From positions 34,440 to 77,322 of the forward strand of contig QKYT01000378.1 in the NCBI GenBank assembly GCA_003550305.1: a DNA stretch of 42,883 nucleotides, given 5' to 3'. This document shows, one piece after another, positions 1 to 11,462 of the stretch. The notes under the pieces are model-generated. The model was given only the letters and a program-made list of their open reading frames with translations, searched no databases and was not told the origin of the DNA. Positions within the stretch are counted from its first letter, which is position 1. Each line of letters opens with the position of its first letter. The DNA is from Glomus cerebriforme (Eukaryota; Glomeromycota; Glomeromycetes; Glomerales; Glomeraceae). The position numbers and the translations under genes were made by a program.

Positions 1-845
1 TTTTTTTTTCTAAATTCGGTCTGTTCGGGTAATCCGCGGATCACAAATCCGATTTTTCATTTATCATTTATTTTTTTTTTTTACACCAAAAATAATCCAG
101 TTATTTACTCAACTTATATAACATTTAATATGATAACATTACACTCCTCGATACTTTCCTACCTTCGTCTCAAAGTATTCAAAGTATGAATGTGACTGTG
201 AACTTTTGCTTTTATATATTATTATATATATAATTTTTCCGCCTCTTGTAACAATCCAAAATCAATTACTGAATTATGACTTATGGATATTCAGCAGATC
301 AATCCCGGATATTCCTCCTTTAATAAATCAATCAGAATTTATGCATGTATTCCCTAAATTATTATTAAATACTTATTATTAGAACCGCATAGTTAATGTT
401 ACATTGTTATGTTTCTTGAAATTAGTAAATTATATAAATTATATATGATCTCGCACTGTTTAACATTAAAAAAGAGAAAGAACAATATTTGTAATTATTA
501 TTTTATTTTATTTTATTTTGCCATAAATCGAAACATTTAATCTCATACAATATGAATAGAATTTTTTTTTTTTAGGGGAATTATATTTTCTTTTGAATGG
601 ACGTTTGCTTTATCGAGAGCTACAAAGTTTCGAAGATCATCAAAATATTTGGATTTAATTTTACTAATTTTTTCGGAATGCCCGTTTATATTTGAGTCTA
701 ATCATAAAAAGTTAAGTCAAAAGTTAAATTAAATTTGTTAAATAATCCGTCAACGGATCGTTTAAAAAAAAACCCATTTTATTTTATTTTTTTTGTTTAA
801 AAAAAAAAAAAAATAATCGTTGTTTCGTTTCTTAATCCCAAATAA
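1..845. other. Intergenic, upstream of first P450
   Basis: No gene seen. The stretch is AT-rich with poly-T runs (start, about 70-82, 561-571) and poly-A runs (about 767-812). The 846 start codon must use a promoter in this interval, but I cannot point to a specific TATA or CCAAT element with confidence. Confidence 0.6.
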
Positions 846-3160
846 ATGGCTATTGAATTTGGATATCCCCAAGCTTTTGGACTTGGATTGATTTTTGTCA
901 TTTCCATAATCTTGCTGCGCCAAAAAAATCGCGTCCAATTAGTAATTTAATATATTTATTTTATTTTGAAATTTACTATATAATAAATTACTTGAATCAA
1001 ATTTAATAAACTTTTGATTTATTTATTTAATAGAATGAACCTCCACTTGTACCATACAAGTATCCTCTAATCGGTCATACTTTTGAATATTATAAAGATG
1101 TTCCAGGTTTTCTTAAAAAATGTCGAGAAGAGGTATATATATTAAAAAAAAAACACAATTATTAATCAATTTAATAACTTTTTTTTTCTTTTATAATAAT
1201 AGTATGGTGAAATGTTTTCACTCTACATTTGGGGAAGTGTTCAAACATACGTTGGAAAAGAATTATATCATGAACTATTCAAAAATTATAATGAATTTGA
1301 TTTTCATTCTGCAATTGCCGATACATTTCCAATGGTCAATTTTCTTAATCGTCCTGAAAATTACTTTAGACCTATTGGAAGATTTGTAAAAGATTTTTTA
1401 CGTGATTTGGAAAAATATACTGCAAGGGTGCAATATGAAATGATAAAGTCATTTGACGAATTTATTAATAATGAAGGAGGTAATATACTGTATATATGTA
1501 CAGTACATGTATGATTAAGTTTCATTCAACTTTAAAAAATTTAAAAATTTTATATAAAAAAAAATATATATATATATTATATTTTTAATAGTATTTCAAC
1601 CTCCTTTACAAATAATTGAATTAATAATTGCAAGACCTCTTGCAGCTACATTTGTTGGCGATGTAAGTATTAATAATACAAGCTTGGTATATCATTATGA
1701 TTTCTAATACTATTCTATTTTTTAGGAATTATGTAAAGATAAAGAATTACTTAATACATTCGCATATATATTGGATGATATGAATCCATGGTTGGCGTTT
1801 CCTCCTGCATTAAATTTTATTTATCCAAACTTGCATAGAAAATTCTTAAGGTTTTATTTCAATTTATGCCATGTTGGGTTTAGGGTTAGGTTAGGATTAG
1901 GTTTAGATTTTGGGGGGACCTTATTTGTCACCTTTATATGTCATATTGGCGATAAAACGTCATAGCGAAAATTACAAAATTTTGTTTTTTTTTTTTAATC
2001 AATTTCCTTAAACTTTAGCTTAAGATTCCGATTCGACAATCCAATAAGAAAACATCAAAATATCATTCTTTCAAAAATTACTCCTGTAATCAAACAACGT
2101 ATAAAAGATAAAAATAGTTTGGGAGATTCTTGGAAACGTCCAGTAAGAAATTATTTATTTTATTAATATATATATATAAAGATACTCAGATAATAATTCA
2201 TTTCTTTATAATTTATAATTAGAATGATATAATGCAAGATTTAATGGAAGAATATCAAATTGATGAGAATAATGTTGACATTAGAAATGTTGCCGATTTT
2301 CTTATGAACTTTATTTTTTCTAGTGTACACTCAACATCCATTGCTTTCACTTATTGTTTACATGGTAAAATATTTCCTTTAAAATATAATTGATATAAGT
2401 AACTAATAATCTGATTGATATTTAATTCATTTTAGAATATATAAATAATCCGGAATATCATAATGAATTATTAGAAGAAGCAGAAGGGATGTATAATGAG
2501 TATAAACACTTACCTTATTATACACCTGATATACTCGATAAAATGGTAAAAATGGGAAATTTCATTAAAGAAACGTTAAGAGTTAATTGGCATGATGGTA
2601 AGAAATTATAAATTATCTTTTTTTTTTTTTTTGAATTTACGATTTATTATTTGAATTTTATTTACCATAATAAAATATAGTTTCATTGCCCCATAAAGTT
2701 ATGACTTCACAATTTACCTTTGGGAATGGATATCAAGTTCCAGAAGGTATGTACACTTAATGTAAATTATTTATTTTACATCATTTTTTTTTTTAAAAAA
2801 AAAAAAATTTTTTTTTTTTTCTTTTCAGGTCGCGTTTTTCAAATATTCACTCAACTAATTCATCATGATCCAAAAGTTTATGGTCCAACCCCTGAAAATT
2901 TTAATCCAAATCATCATAAAAACTCTCCTGCTCATCGTCCTGAACGTCATTTTCTTGCTTTTGGAATGGGTAGAGAAGCCTGTCCAGGAAGATTTTTTGC
3001 TATTAATGAACTTAAAGTCGCATTGCATTTTATAATATTAAAATACAATATTAAAGGTGTAAGCGGTAAACGTATAGAACCTAAAAGAATGGGTGGTTTC
3101 TTATTTCCTAGTGATGAAGGAATAATTTTTGAAAAAAAATTAGATAGTATAGTACTATAA
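846..3160 (+). CDS. Cytochrome P450 monooxygenase, copy A (10 exons)
   Basis: Heme-thiolate monooxygenase, probably anchored in the ER membrane by an N-terminal hydrophobic helix (about residues 9-24). Exons: 846-941, 1034-1132, 1203-1479, 1592-1662, 1726-1850, 2019-2142, 2223-2364, 2436-2597, 2681-2746, 2829-3160; 497 aa, normal P450 length. Seen: proline-rich hinge NEPPLVPYKYPLIGH (about 33-47), I-helix segment FSSVHSTS (about 296-303), ExxR as KETLR (E357, R360), and the heme loop FGMGREACPG with ligand C439. The I-helix has His before the Thr instead of the usual acidic residue, a pattern known in fungal ent-kaurene-oxidase-like P450s; substrate is unknown. Intron 5 (1851-2018) has a weak GTTTTA donor and carries telomere-like repeats. 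It is a close paralogue of the gene at 6579-8806, with identical intron phases. Confidence 0.93.
1874..1906 (+). repeat. Degenerate telomere-type repeat inside P450 intron 5
   Basis: About 33 bases made of imperfect TTAGGG/TTAGG/TTAGGA units run through the fifth intron of P450 copy A. The homologous intron of copy B (7594-7672) has no such units and is 79 nt long against 168 nt here. This supports an insertion after the duplication, though loss from copy B is also possible. Confidence 0.65.
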
Positions 3161-3643
3161 ATGGTAATCACAAATTTTGATCGTCTTTTATATTTATTAA
3201 ATCATACCATAATGTTAATCAAACGAATTGTCATAGTATTTATTCTATTTAATTAAAATGAAAAAGAAATCTAATTTGGTAAATAATTATCAATTTCAAA
3301 GTGAAAATTTATAATATTAATGATATTGTATATATTAAATGATAAAAGATACTCCTTATTATTTCTTTTAAAGAATTTTTTATAAAAGTATTTACCTTTT
3401 TTTTTTCTTCTTCGTCGCTTATTTATTATTATTATTTTGTTTGCGTCGTCATAAATTAATATATGCTACTTTAATTGATAAAAAAATTTTTCTAACATTA
3501 AAAAAAATTTTTTTTATTGTAATTTATATTACTCATTGAAAAGAAAATACGAAAAATTTATTTTATCTTGTAATTAAAGAATAAAAAAAAAACAGAAACA
3601 AAACGACGACGAAAAATTTCTGACCACAATACGAAATTAATCA
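3161..3643. other. Intergenic, P450 A to membrane-protein gene
   Basis: AT-rich, with no ORF of note. It must hold the P450 3' end and the promoter of the gene starting at 3644; the latter may include the purine-rich AAACGACGACG just before the start region. No clear terminator or core-promoter motif. Confidence 0.5.
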
Positions 3644-5134
3644 ATGATACAATTACAGAGAATTATATTGGTCTGGGTGACCTTAATGATAATAACTAAT
3701 ATTCTGGTAGAAGCACAAGGTAATTAATTTTTTTTTTTTTTTTTGATATTATGTATTTTTCTATTTTTGTTTAACTAAGTTTACCATTCACTTTCACTAC
3801 CAAAATATTTAATTTCGAACTTTAATCCTATTCCGGTTGTCCAACCCAAAGGAATTATCAAAGAACCAACTGTCAAATCATCAACTATTCCTTTTCCTAC
3901 CATCACAACAAAACAACCAGACCCTTCTCCTACAACAAAACAACCAGACCCTTCTCCTACAACAAAAAAACCAGACCCTCCTCCTCCTGTCACTCCTCCT
4001 CCTTCTCTCACCAAACAACCAGACCCTCCTCCTACCATTCCTCCTCCTCCTCCTAAACAACAACCTTTACCCCCTACTACAGACCCTTTACCTCCTCCTA
4101 TTTCCACCAAACAACCAGATCCTTTACCTTCAATTCCTGCTTATACTACATCTAATCCCGTATCTTCAAATCCAGCAACACTTCCAAATCCAATTTCAAC
4201 AGATTCACCAGCTTCAACATCAAATATTCCATGTACTATATCCAAAGTTTGTCCTGATCAAAAAATGTTTTGTAATCTTCCTTTAGGAATATGTCAATTT
4301 AAAGGAAGATTAGATAATAAATGTAATAATGATAACGAATGTCAACAAAATTTGATTTGTAACAGAAATGTTTGTCAATTTAGAGATTCCGAAACAGATA
4401 ATCAAAAACATTACAATGTTAAGAAAGCTGCTATAATAGGAGGATCTGTTATTGGTTTCTTTAGTATTAGCGGCTTAATATTTGCCGCATACAGACATTT
4501 TAAAACGAGTAAGAGTCGTAAAGTGTCAATTCCGTCTACTATATATTCAACAACAGACGATGATACAATTTATCCATTTAGTGAAAGATCAAATTCATTT
4601 TCAGATTCAGCACCACCTCCACGTGTTCCTATTACACGTGCTCCTACTACAAATCGTTATGATCCCCCAGGAAGACCTCGACAAGGATTTTATAATAATT
4701 ATAATAATAATGAAGGAGGATATATGAGACAAAATGAGCAAGGAGTTACACGTACAATGAATCTTATTCAACAAACGCGTGGAAATTTTATACCACCTAC
4801 ACAACCAAATTATAATTGGAATTATGGAGTTCCACCAATGATGAATCAAGGTTTATTTCCTATTCCAACCGTAGGTAATTATGGTGGTCCTATACCAAAT
4901 AATATGAAAAATTTTGGTGGTGATAATATTAATAATCTCCCAGGAGAAGATAAATTAAACCGTAATAATTATCCTACGAAAATTCTCACAAATAAAGTTT
5001 CATTACCAGAATTAAATTTTGATGATAAACAGAAAGGAAGTCAAACTTTAGGAGACAATCAAGAGAAGGAGTCTGTTTATGATTTTTACGCACGTCCACC
5101 ACGTCCACCACGTCCACCAAACAGTTCAGAATAA
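3644..5134 (+). CDS. Mucin-like single-pass membrane protein, Cys-rich ectodomain
   Basis: Not assignable to a named family. Two exons, 3644-3719 and 3780-5134; 476 aa. Residues 1-25 form a signal peptide (MIQLQRIILVWVTLMIITN onward, ending near VEAQG). Residues about 50-175 are a Pro/Thr/Ser-rich stalk with repeats of TTKQPDPSP type, a likely O-mannosylation region. Residues about 178-225 are a compact Cys-rich module with about eight cysteines in CxxxxxxC and CNxxxC spacings. A hydrophobic helix IIGGSVIGFFSISGLIFAAY (about 244-263) is followed by basic RHFKTSKSRK, then a 200-residue Asn/Pro/Gly-rich disordered cytoplasmic tail ending in repeated RPP. This is the layout of fungal wall-stress or mucin sensors (Wsc/Msb2-like in architecture only). 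It lies between the two P450 copies on the same strand. The start is chosen because it gives the signal peptide and a phase-matched intron. Confidence 0.82.
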
Positions 5135-6578
5135 ATCGTAAAAATATCAGATGAATTTAATATAGAATGATAAATATATATAATATTCACCTTATCCATT
5201 TAATAGATTAATCTAATTTGCTTATGTATTTATAGTTAAAAATTGTAAAGTCAATATTATTTACTAATGGTTCTTGCGATATAAAACTAATACAGGCTTT
5301 ACTTTTTTAAACAAATTATAATTGTTTCTTTTTTTAAAAAATTATTCCTTCAAGAGAAATTGCTCCAATTCTTTTAGGTTCAATATATTCATAACTTGTG
5401 GTTCTAAAATTATGTTTTATATACGATACATTTGCAATTTTAAATTTATAAATGGATAAATTATTGTATAGCAGGAAAATTTACATAATATCTTGTTCAA
5501 AGGTCCAGTAAATTCAAAATACTTGAATAGCAACGAAAAACAAGTTATTATTATAAATTATAATCTATAAATTATAATCTTTTTATTGTAAAACTATTTT
5601 AATAATAAATACCTTTAATTATTCACTAAATTCAGATTTTAAAAGATGAACGAGATTTTTTTTTTATCATCACATAATTCTTATAATTTAATCAAAAAGT
5701 TCAGCTGTTATAGATCTTTAAAATACAAATATTTGTCATGATGATAGATTATCCCTCATGTCATAAATAGATTCTAACATTTCATTATAAAACTAAAAAG
5801 GTTTATTTTTTTCAAACCGATTTCAAAATTATCTATTTCGTTACTAGTGGGAAAACAAAAATCATTTTTGATTCATAGTATTTGAAACAGCTGATTATTG
5901 AAAATTTTCACTTTTCATCGGCAAATACTATTTATAAAACCTGTATAATACAATATATTATTACTAGTTTCCTTCACAGGAAATTATGAAACAATAACAA
6001 TGGCTCATTCTGGGTTGAATTGATTGGTATACGTCATCGTCCATTGTTAGGGTTAATATCATGCATATGTATTTATGTATGTCGTGCATTATGAAATTTA
6101 AACTTTAATCTAATGCCAAGAAAAAAAATAAAATAAAAATAAAATAAATAAATAAAATAAAATAAAAGAAAAAAAAGAAAGAAATTACTTTGAAAAAGGT
6201 TAAAAGTAGGTAGTTAAGTATGAAATTAAGAAATAGTTTCGTTCAGTTTTATCTAAAATTATTTCCTCTTTTTTCTACTAAAATTGTAGGACAAAATTAT
6301 TAATTCTATTTATCCCCAGTTTATCAAATATCAATCATCTCGTGTTACATTATATATTGTTACATATATGTTCCAAGGCTCAAAATAAGGATTATTTTCG
6401 GCAAATTTCCCATATTAAAATAAAGTTTTTTTTTCAAGTCTCTTTTTTGTCTTAGTTTGAACAGATCGCGACAATATGAAAGTATCGATTAGTATTATGT
6501 AGATCATTGCTGTAGTAAAGGCTTCAAAAATGATATATAAATGTAAAGAAATTCCATTTTGCTTTAATAAATTTAATA
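5135..6578. other. Intergenic, 1.4 kb before P450 B
   Basis: No coding region seen. It includes an A/T microsatellite-like stretch of AAAATA and AAATA units at about 6120-6185 and scattered AT runs. The promoter of P450 copy B is expected at the right-hand end. No similarity to the sequence upstream of copy A was obvious by eye. Confidence 0.5.
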
Positions 6579-8806
6579 ATGACCATGTTTAGTGAATTCG
6601 AATATCTTCACATTTTTGGACTTGGGTTGATTGTGATTTTTATCGGTTTAAGAGGATTATTGCAGCAAAAATCACTAGTAATTATTAATTAATTTAACTA
6701 TTATCTCAATTATGATTTTAAAAATTAAATTATTTATTTTATTTATAGAATGAACCACCACTTGTTCCGTACAAATATCCTATAATTGGTCATACTTTTG
6801 AGTATTATAAAGATGTTCCGGGTTTTTTAAAAAAATGTCACGAAGAGGTATATATAAAAGAAAAATCTTTTTTTTTTCCCCACATTTTTATATATACGTG
6901 ATTCTTTTTTCTAATTTTTACTATCTTTTAATAGTATGGTGAATTTTTTTCACTTTATATCTGGGGATCTGTTCAAACTTATGTGGGAAATGAACTCTAC
7001 CATGAAATCTTTAAAAAAAATCAAGATTTTGATTTTCACGAAGCCTTTAGTGATGTGTTTCCAGTAGATACTTTTCTCAATCGTCCTGATAATTTTTTTA
7101 AACCTCTCGTTACTTATTTGAAAGAATTTTATAACAATTTGGGTCGTTTTACTCAAACAGTGGAATGCGAAATTGTTAAAACATTGGATGAATTAATTGG
7201 TGATGGAAAAGGTAAAGAAAAAAAAAATCAATAGATAATAATAATTGTTGAAGTAAAAGTATTTGTAATCTATCATATAATTAATATATAAATTTATTTT
7301 AGTGATTCAACCTCCTTTGAAAACAATTCAACAAATTATTGCAAGACCGATTGCAGCTACAATTGTTGGTAAAGTAAGTAATCTGACTTAATCCAGTATT
7401 GGCCTTTTGACCAACATGAATCTTTGTATCTTATAAATAAATAATTTCTAATGATTTTTTTCTATTAGGAATTATGTAATGATAAAGAATTGCTTAATAC
7501 ATTCGCGACTATAACGGCTGAATTAGGTCCATGGTTATCAATCCCTCCTGTTCTCAATTTTATTTATAAAGGTTTACACAGGAAATACATAATGTAAGTT
7601 TTTTTTATTATAACATTATTGACTTTGACTTTTCTTTCTTTCTTTTTTTTATCATACCTTTTTTTATCCTAGATTGAAATTTCGATATCTTAATAATCCA
7701 ATAAAAGCTCATCGAAAGATCATTATTGCAAAAATTACTCCTGTTATCAATCAACGTTTAATTGATCAAAATGAACTTGGAAATTCTTGGAAACGTCCGG
7801 TAAGTATTTTTATATATATTATCTTATAATTATTTTTTAATGTATATTTTTAATTATTTTAGGATGATGTTATGCAAGTATTAATCGAAACATCTAAGGA
7901 TCATGAGAATAATGTTGACATCGGACGTGTCGCTGATTTTATTATGTGTTTCATTTTTGGTAGTGTGCACAACACTTCTGCAACACTTGCTCAAGGCTTA
8001 TGTGGTATATATATAATTTCAATTTTTTATTTTTATTTTTATTTATTTTATTTAATTTTTTTTTTAAAAAACAATATTTAATTAAAAAATAAAAATTTAC
8101 AGCATACGTAAATAATCCCGAATATCAAAAGGACTTAATAGATGAAGCAGATAGGATTCATAGTGAGAATGAAAAATTAACATTTGACGGAGTTCATAAA
8201 ATGGAAAAATTAGATAATTTTGTTAAAGAAATATTAAGACTTAATAGGCATGATGGTAAGAAAATTTTTTATTTTATTTGTAAATATATTTTTTTCTTTT
8301 TTTTTTGTAATCTAAAAATTAATTATTATCATTATTTTTTTTTTATAGTTTCATTATCTCATAAAGCTATTTCTACGAATATTGTTTTTTCAAATGGATA
8401 TCAAATTCCGAAAGGTAATTTCTCATTTTTATAATCATAAATTATGAAAGTACTTATCAATCTTTTTTTTTCAGGACGTATTATCCATGTGATTACTCGA
8501 CATATTCACTATGATCCAAAGACTTATGGACCAAATCCTGAAAAATTTAATCCAAATCATCATATAAATTCTCCTGCTACACGTCCCGAACGCAATTTCC
8601 TTGCATTTGGAATGGGTAAACAAGCATGTCCTGGTAGATTTTTTGCGGTAAATGAAGTTAAAATTGCAATGCACCAAATATTGTTGAGATATAATATTAA
8701 AAGTGCAAGTGGAAAGTATATAGAACAAAAAAGAAAGGGAGGATTTGGGTTAGTTAGCGATGATGGATTACTTTTTGAAATAAGGAAAAATAAAAATAAC
8801 AAATAA
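6579..8806 (+). CDS. Cytochrome P450 monooxygenase, copy B (10 exons)
   Basis: Paralogue of the 846-3160 gene; same inferred role as a membrane-bound heme monooxygenase of unknown substrate. Exons: 6579-6677, 6749-6847, 6935-7211, 7303-7373, 7469-7593, 7673-7799, 7863-8004, 8103-8255, 8349-8414, 8475-8806; 496 aa. Seven of ten exons have exactly the same length as in copy A, and all nine intron phases agree. Seen: N-terminal hydrophobic helix, NEPPLVPYKYPIIGH, I-helix FGSVHNTS (about 298-305), KEILR (E356, R359), heme loop FGMGKQACPG with ligand C438. Two ATGs lie close together (6579 and 6585); I chose the first, but the second would lose only two residues. All splice donors are good GTAAGT- or GTAATT-type sites. 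No break seen, so both copies look functional. Confidence 0.93.
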
Positions 8807-9506
8807 TTTAGCAATGGATGAATTATTTTTATCTTTTATTTTTTTGTTAACAATATTAAGATAGTTTAAATTAACAATTATATTAATATAACATAAAGCT
8901 GTAACAGGATTTATTTGATTGCAAATATAATAGTATTTTAATAGCAATTAAAAGATTTTAAAATCTTCTGAAAGTATAGTTTATTACTTCTGAATATTAA
9001 ATGAAATATTGTATTTAAGTAATCTAATTTATTTATTATGTTTACTTATATATCAGTTTTAAAATAAGAAATTGATATAATAAAAATTTCCTAAATGATG
9101 CATAATTATTTACTAATTCAAGTTGTAAAATAAATTAAATTAAATTTATACTATAACAGATTTGTTTATATCAATTTCCGTTATAGGAAATTTACGGGAT
9201 TATGTGGATTTAGTCCATTGGCTTAAGCCATAATTGATCAACACAAAGAAGAAAAACGCCGGTCTTTATCTTGGCATTAAAAATAATATAAATAGTTTGA
9301 TGGTTTTTTTTTTAGCCTCAAAACATTTTTCTCATCGGTTTTCTGTTTTTCCTATTTGACCAGTCAGGTATTAATTTTTTTGTGAGCTATTTGTTTAATT
9401 TCTTCAAAGTCATTTTATAATTTATTATTATTATTAAAACCAATTTTTAGTATATGAATTAATAATTGTCGTTGGATGTTTGATATTTTGAAATTTATAT
9501 TATATA
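8807..9506. other. Intergenic, P450 B to small secreted protein
   Basis: No gene seen. AT-rich with small inverted AT stretches. A short GC-richer patch lies around 9225-9275. The likely promoter of the 9507 gene lies at the right end, but no motif stands out. Confidence 0.5.
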
Positions 9507-10159
9507 ATGAAATTCTTTTTATTACCAACTCTTATATTCTTCACTCTAATATTATGTATTACATCATTACCGCAAGAACCTGATTTTGCAGTTACTCCAA
9601 AGATTTCCGTAAAATTAGTTGGTCCTAATGAGAAAGATAAAGAACCTGCAATCCCAATTTTTCCTCTCAATTCAGATTTGAAGATTGAATGGACAAGTGA
9701 AGGAATAAAAGAAAATCGTAAGTTGTGACAATTTTTAAATTTTAAATTTACATTAAAATCATATATATCAGCGGTAACTAATTTATTTATTTTTTTTTTT
9801 TTAGCTATTGTATTATTACAAGTTTTTTATATCTTCCCAACTCTCCCTAATGAAACTTATGTTCCATTATTAAAAGAACCAAAGGTAATTATTGATCTTA
9901 AAATATTTTAGGGGAATTTATAAATTTATTAATGTTATTTACTAACATATAATCCTTTTTATATATATATATATATATTATATATAATTATTAATTATTA
10001 AAGGATTTATATTTAAATGACAAATCATTTAAATTAAAACTTGATTCAAATTTATTTGAAGCTGAAGAAAAATTTTATATGGTAACTGTTACTATGAAAG
10101 ATGATCAAGAAGTCGTTGGTAAATCTAAATCTTTTGGTGTTTGTAGTAGATGTGAATAA
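9507..10159 (+). CDS. Small secreted protein, Kre9/Knh1-like Ig fold
   Basis: Predicted secreted protein of 148 aa from three exons: 9507-9717, 9805-9884, 10004-10159. Residues 1-20 (MKFFLLPTLIFFTLILCITS) are a signal peptide. The body has a beta-strand pattern with FPLNSDLKIEWTSEG (about 51-65), and the C-terminus has a CSRC pair. The 'hydrophilic-W-T-x-x-G' strand and closing F-G-V strand resemble the Ser/Thr-rich GPI-anchored (Kre9/Knh1) N-terminal domain family, which is linked to cell-wall beta-1,6-glucan in yeasts; that assignment is tentative. No GPI tail is seen, so it is probably free in the wall or medium. It has the same orientation as the next secreted-protein gene 380 bp downstream. 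Confidence 0.78.
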
Positions 10160-10541
10160 AATTAACTAAATTAACTCCTAAGATTAATATACAATTGTAA
10201 TAATAATTTTATATGGTATTCGTTAACTAAAAGCATCTGTATTTTCTGTATTTAAAAGTATTAAAAAGTTAATTTATTGAATATTCCAAATATTCCTTAA
10301 TTACAACGACACGTCGGAGTTATCGGAAATTATATTTGAAAAATGGAAGTTTATTTCCTTTTTTCACTTTTATTTTTTACTCTCAATGTTTATGTATGAC
10401 ACCGTTGACACGTATGACATGTATACATAATTTTATAAATACATCATAAAAAATAATCGTTAAAAAAAAAATATTTTTTTTTTCCTTTCAGTAAAAAAAA
10501 AAAAAAAAAGCACACAATAATTTTTCAGCGTAATTAAAAAA
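10160..10541. other. Intergenic between two secreted-protein genes
   Basis: No ORF. A poly-A/poly-T patch at about 10461-10510 lies just before the next start codon and probably belongs to its promoter or 5' leader. Confidence 0.45.
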
Positions 10542-11299
10542 ATGCTATTACTAAAGTTATTAATTGTTTTGGCGTTTTCGTTTACTCAGGTAAACGAAAA
10601 ATTTATTCTTCCCTTTTTTATATTATTTTATAGAGTCAATGAACGATTTATTCTTTAAATAGGTTATAGGACAAATGACGGGAGTTGAAACCATTCCACC
10701 TGGACTAAGTTGGTATACATGTAGTGAAGTTCGAACTGATTTTATTGGTAAGCCACAATAAAACTTCATTTATCCTAACGTTTTAAATAAAAACGGCAAA
10801 ATTGATATACTTGTCATATACCATATATAATTCATTTTGTTCGATAGATTTCCGTATACAAACAATCGACCCAGCCACAATTCTTAGTAAACAATCTCAA
10901 GAAATTGGTGCCTTTGGTAAAGGAGCAATATCAACTAATACCTATATAAACTCAGATACTGGAATAGTTGATACATTTGTTATACGCAAGAGATATCTTG
11001 AGCAATATTTCAATAGTAATACAATCAATGATGTTAACTATTACCCCGATTTCTCTTGTAATAACATCGCAAATACAGTATGTAGTAGGCATTCTACAAA
11101 TCAGAAACTGCTTCCGGATTATGATTTTCAATGTTTAATAGTTGCTAATAGTAATCCTGGAAATGTTACTATTACATATGAACTCGATTTTTCCCCTAGT
11201 CAAGATGGAAGCGATGCTATGAAATTAAGTGATGGTAAAATTGGCCAGATATTATTAATTGGACTTATAATTAGCTTAACTAATTTTATAATTATGTAA
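10542..11299 (+). CDS. Secreted, possibly GPI-anchored surface protein
   Basis: Family not recognised. Three exons, 10542-10589, 10663-10747 and 10848-11299, give 194 aa. Residues 1-19 are a signal peptide (MLLLKLLIVLAFSFTQ, cut near VIGQ). The mature part has four cysteines (in WYTCSE, FSCNN, TVCSR and FQCLI) that could make two disulfides, and NVT- and NNI-type contexts with possible N-glycosylation. The C-terminus ends in a hydrophobic segment IGQILLIGLIISLTNFIIM preceded by small residues (SQDGSDAMKLSDG), the usual layout of a GPI-attachment signal. Small exon 1 and the phase-1 second intron support the model. It sits between another secreted-protein gene and an F-box gene, all on the plus strand. 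Confidence 0.78.
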
Positions 11300-11462
11300 A
11301 TAGTTATCTTTCATGTGATATTGATATATCGTTTTAAAATTTAAATTCCGCTAATAAATTAACAAAGTATATTTAAGTTTCAATTATTAGTCATTATACT
11401 AAGTATAAAAGTAAGTTCATTGAAGTTTATGTTCTTCCATTTTCTCTTTGAAATTAACCATC

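Noticed and set aside
1771..1965. Separate small gene at 1771-1965
   Set aside because: First part is exon 5 of the P450, the rest is its intron with telomere-like repeats.
3781..4110. Minus-strand Gly-rich open frame
   Set aside because: It is the antisense of the Pro/Thr-rich stalk of the plus-strand membrane protein (CCT codons read as AGG/GGA); low-complexity shadow.
3837..4286. Plus-strand Leu/Gln-rich frame overlapping the same gene
   Set aside because: Out-of-frame reading of the stalk repeats; the other frame joins a signal peptide, Cys module and membrane helix through one intron.
6120..6185. AAAATA-type run as an origin or attachment site
   Set aside because: Simple AT microsatellite of a kind common in this sequence; nothing specific supports a function.
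11448..11462. Upstream start of the F-box protein
   Set aside because: The codon at 11448 is TTG, not ATG; the first ATG in frame with normal eukaryotic use is 11463.
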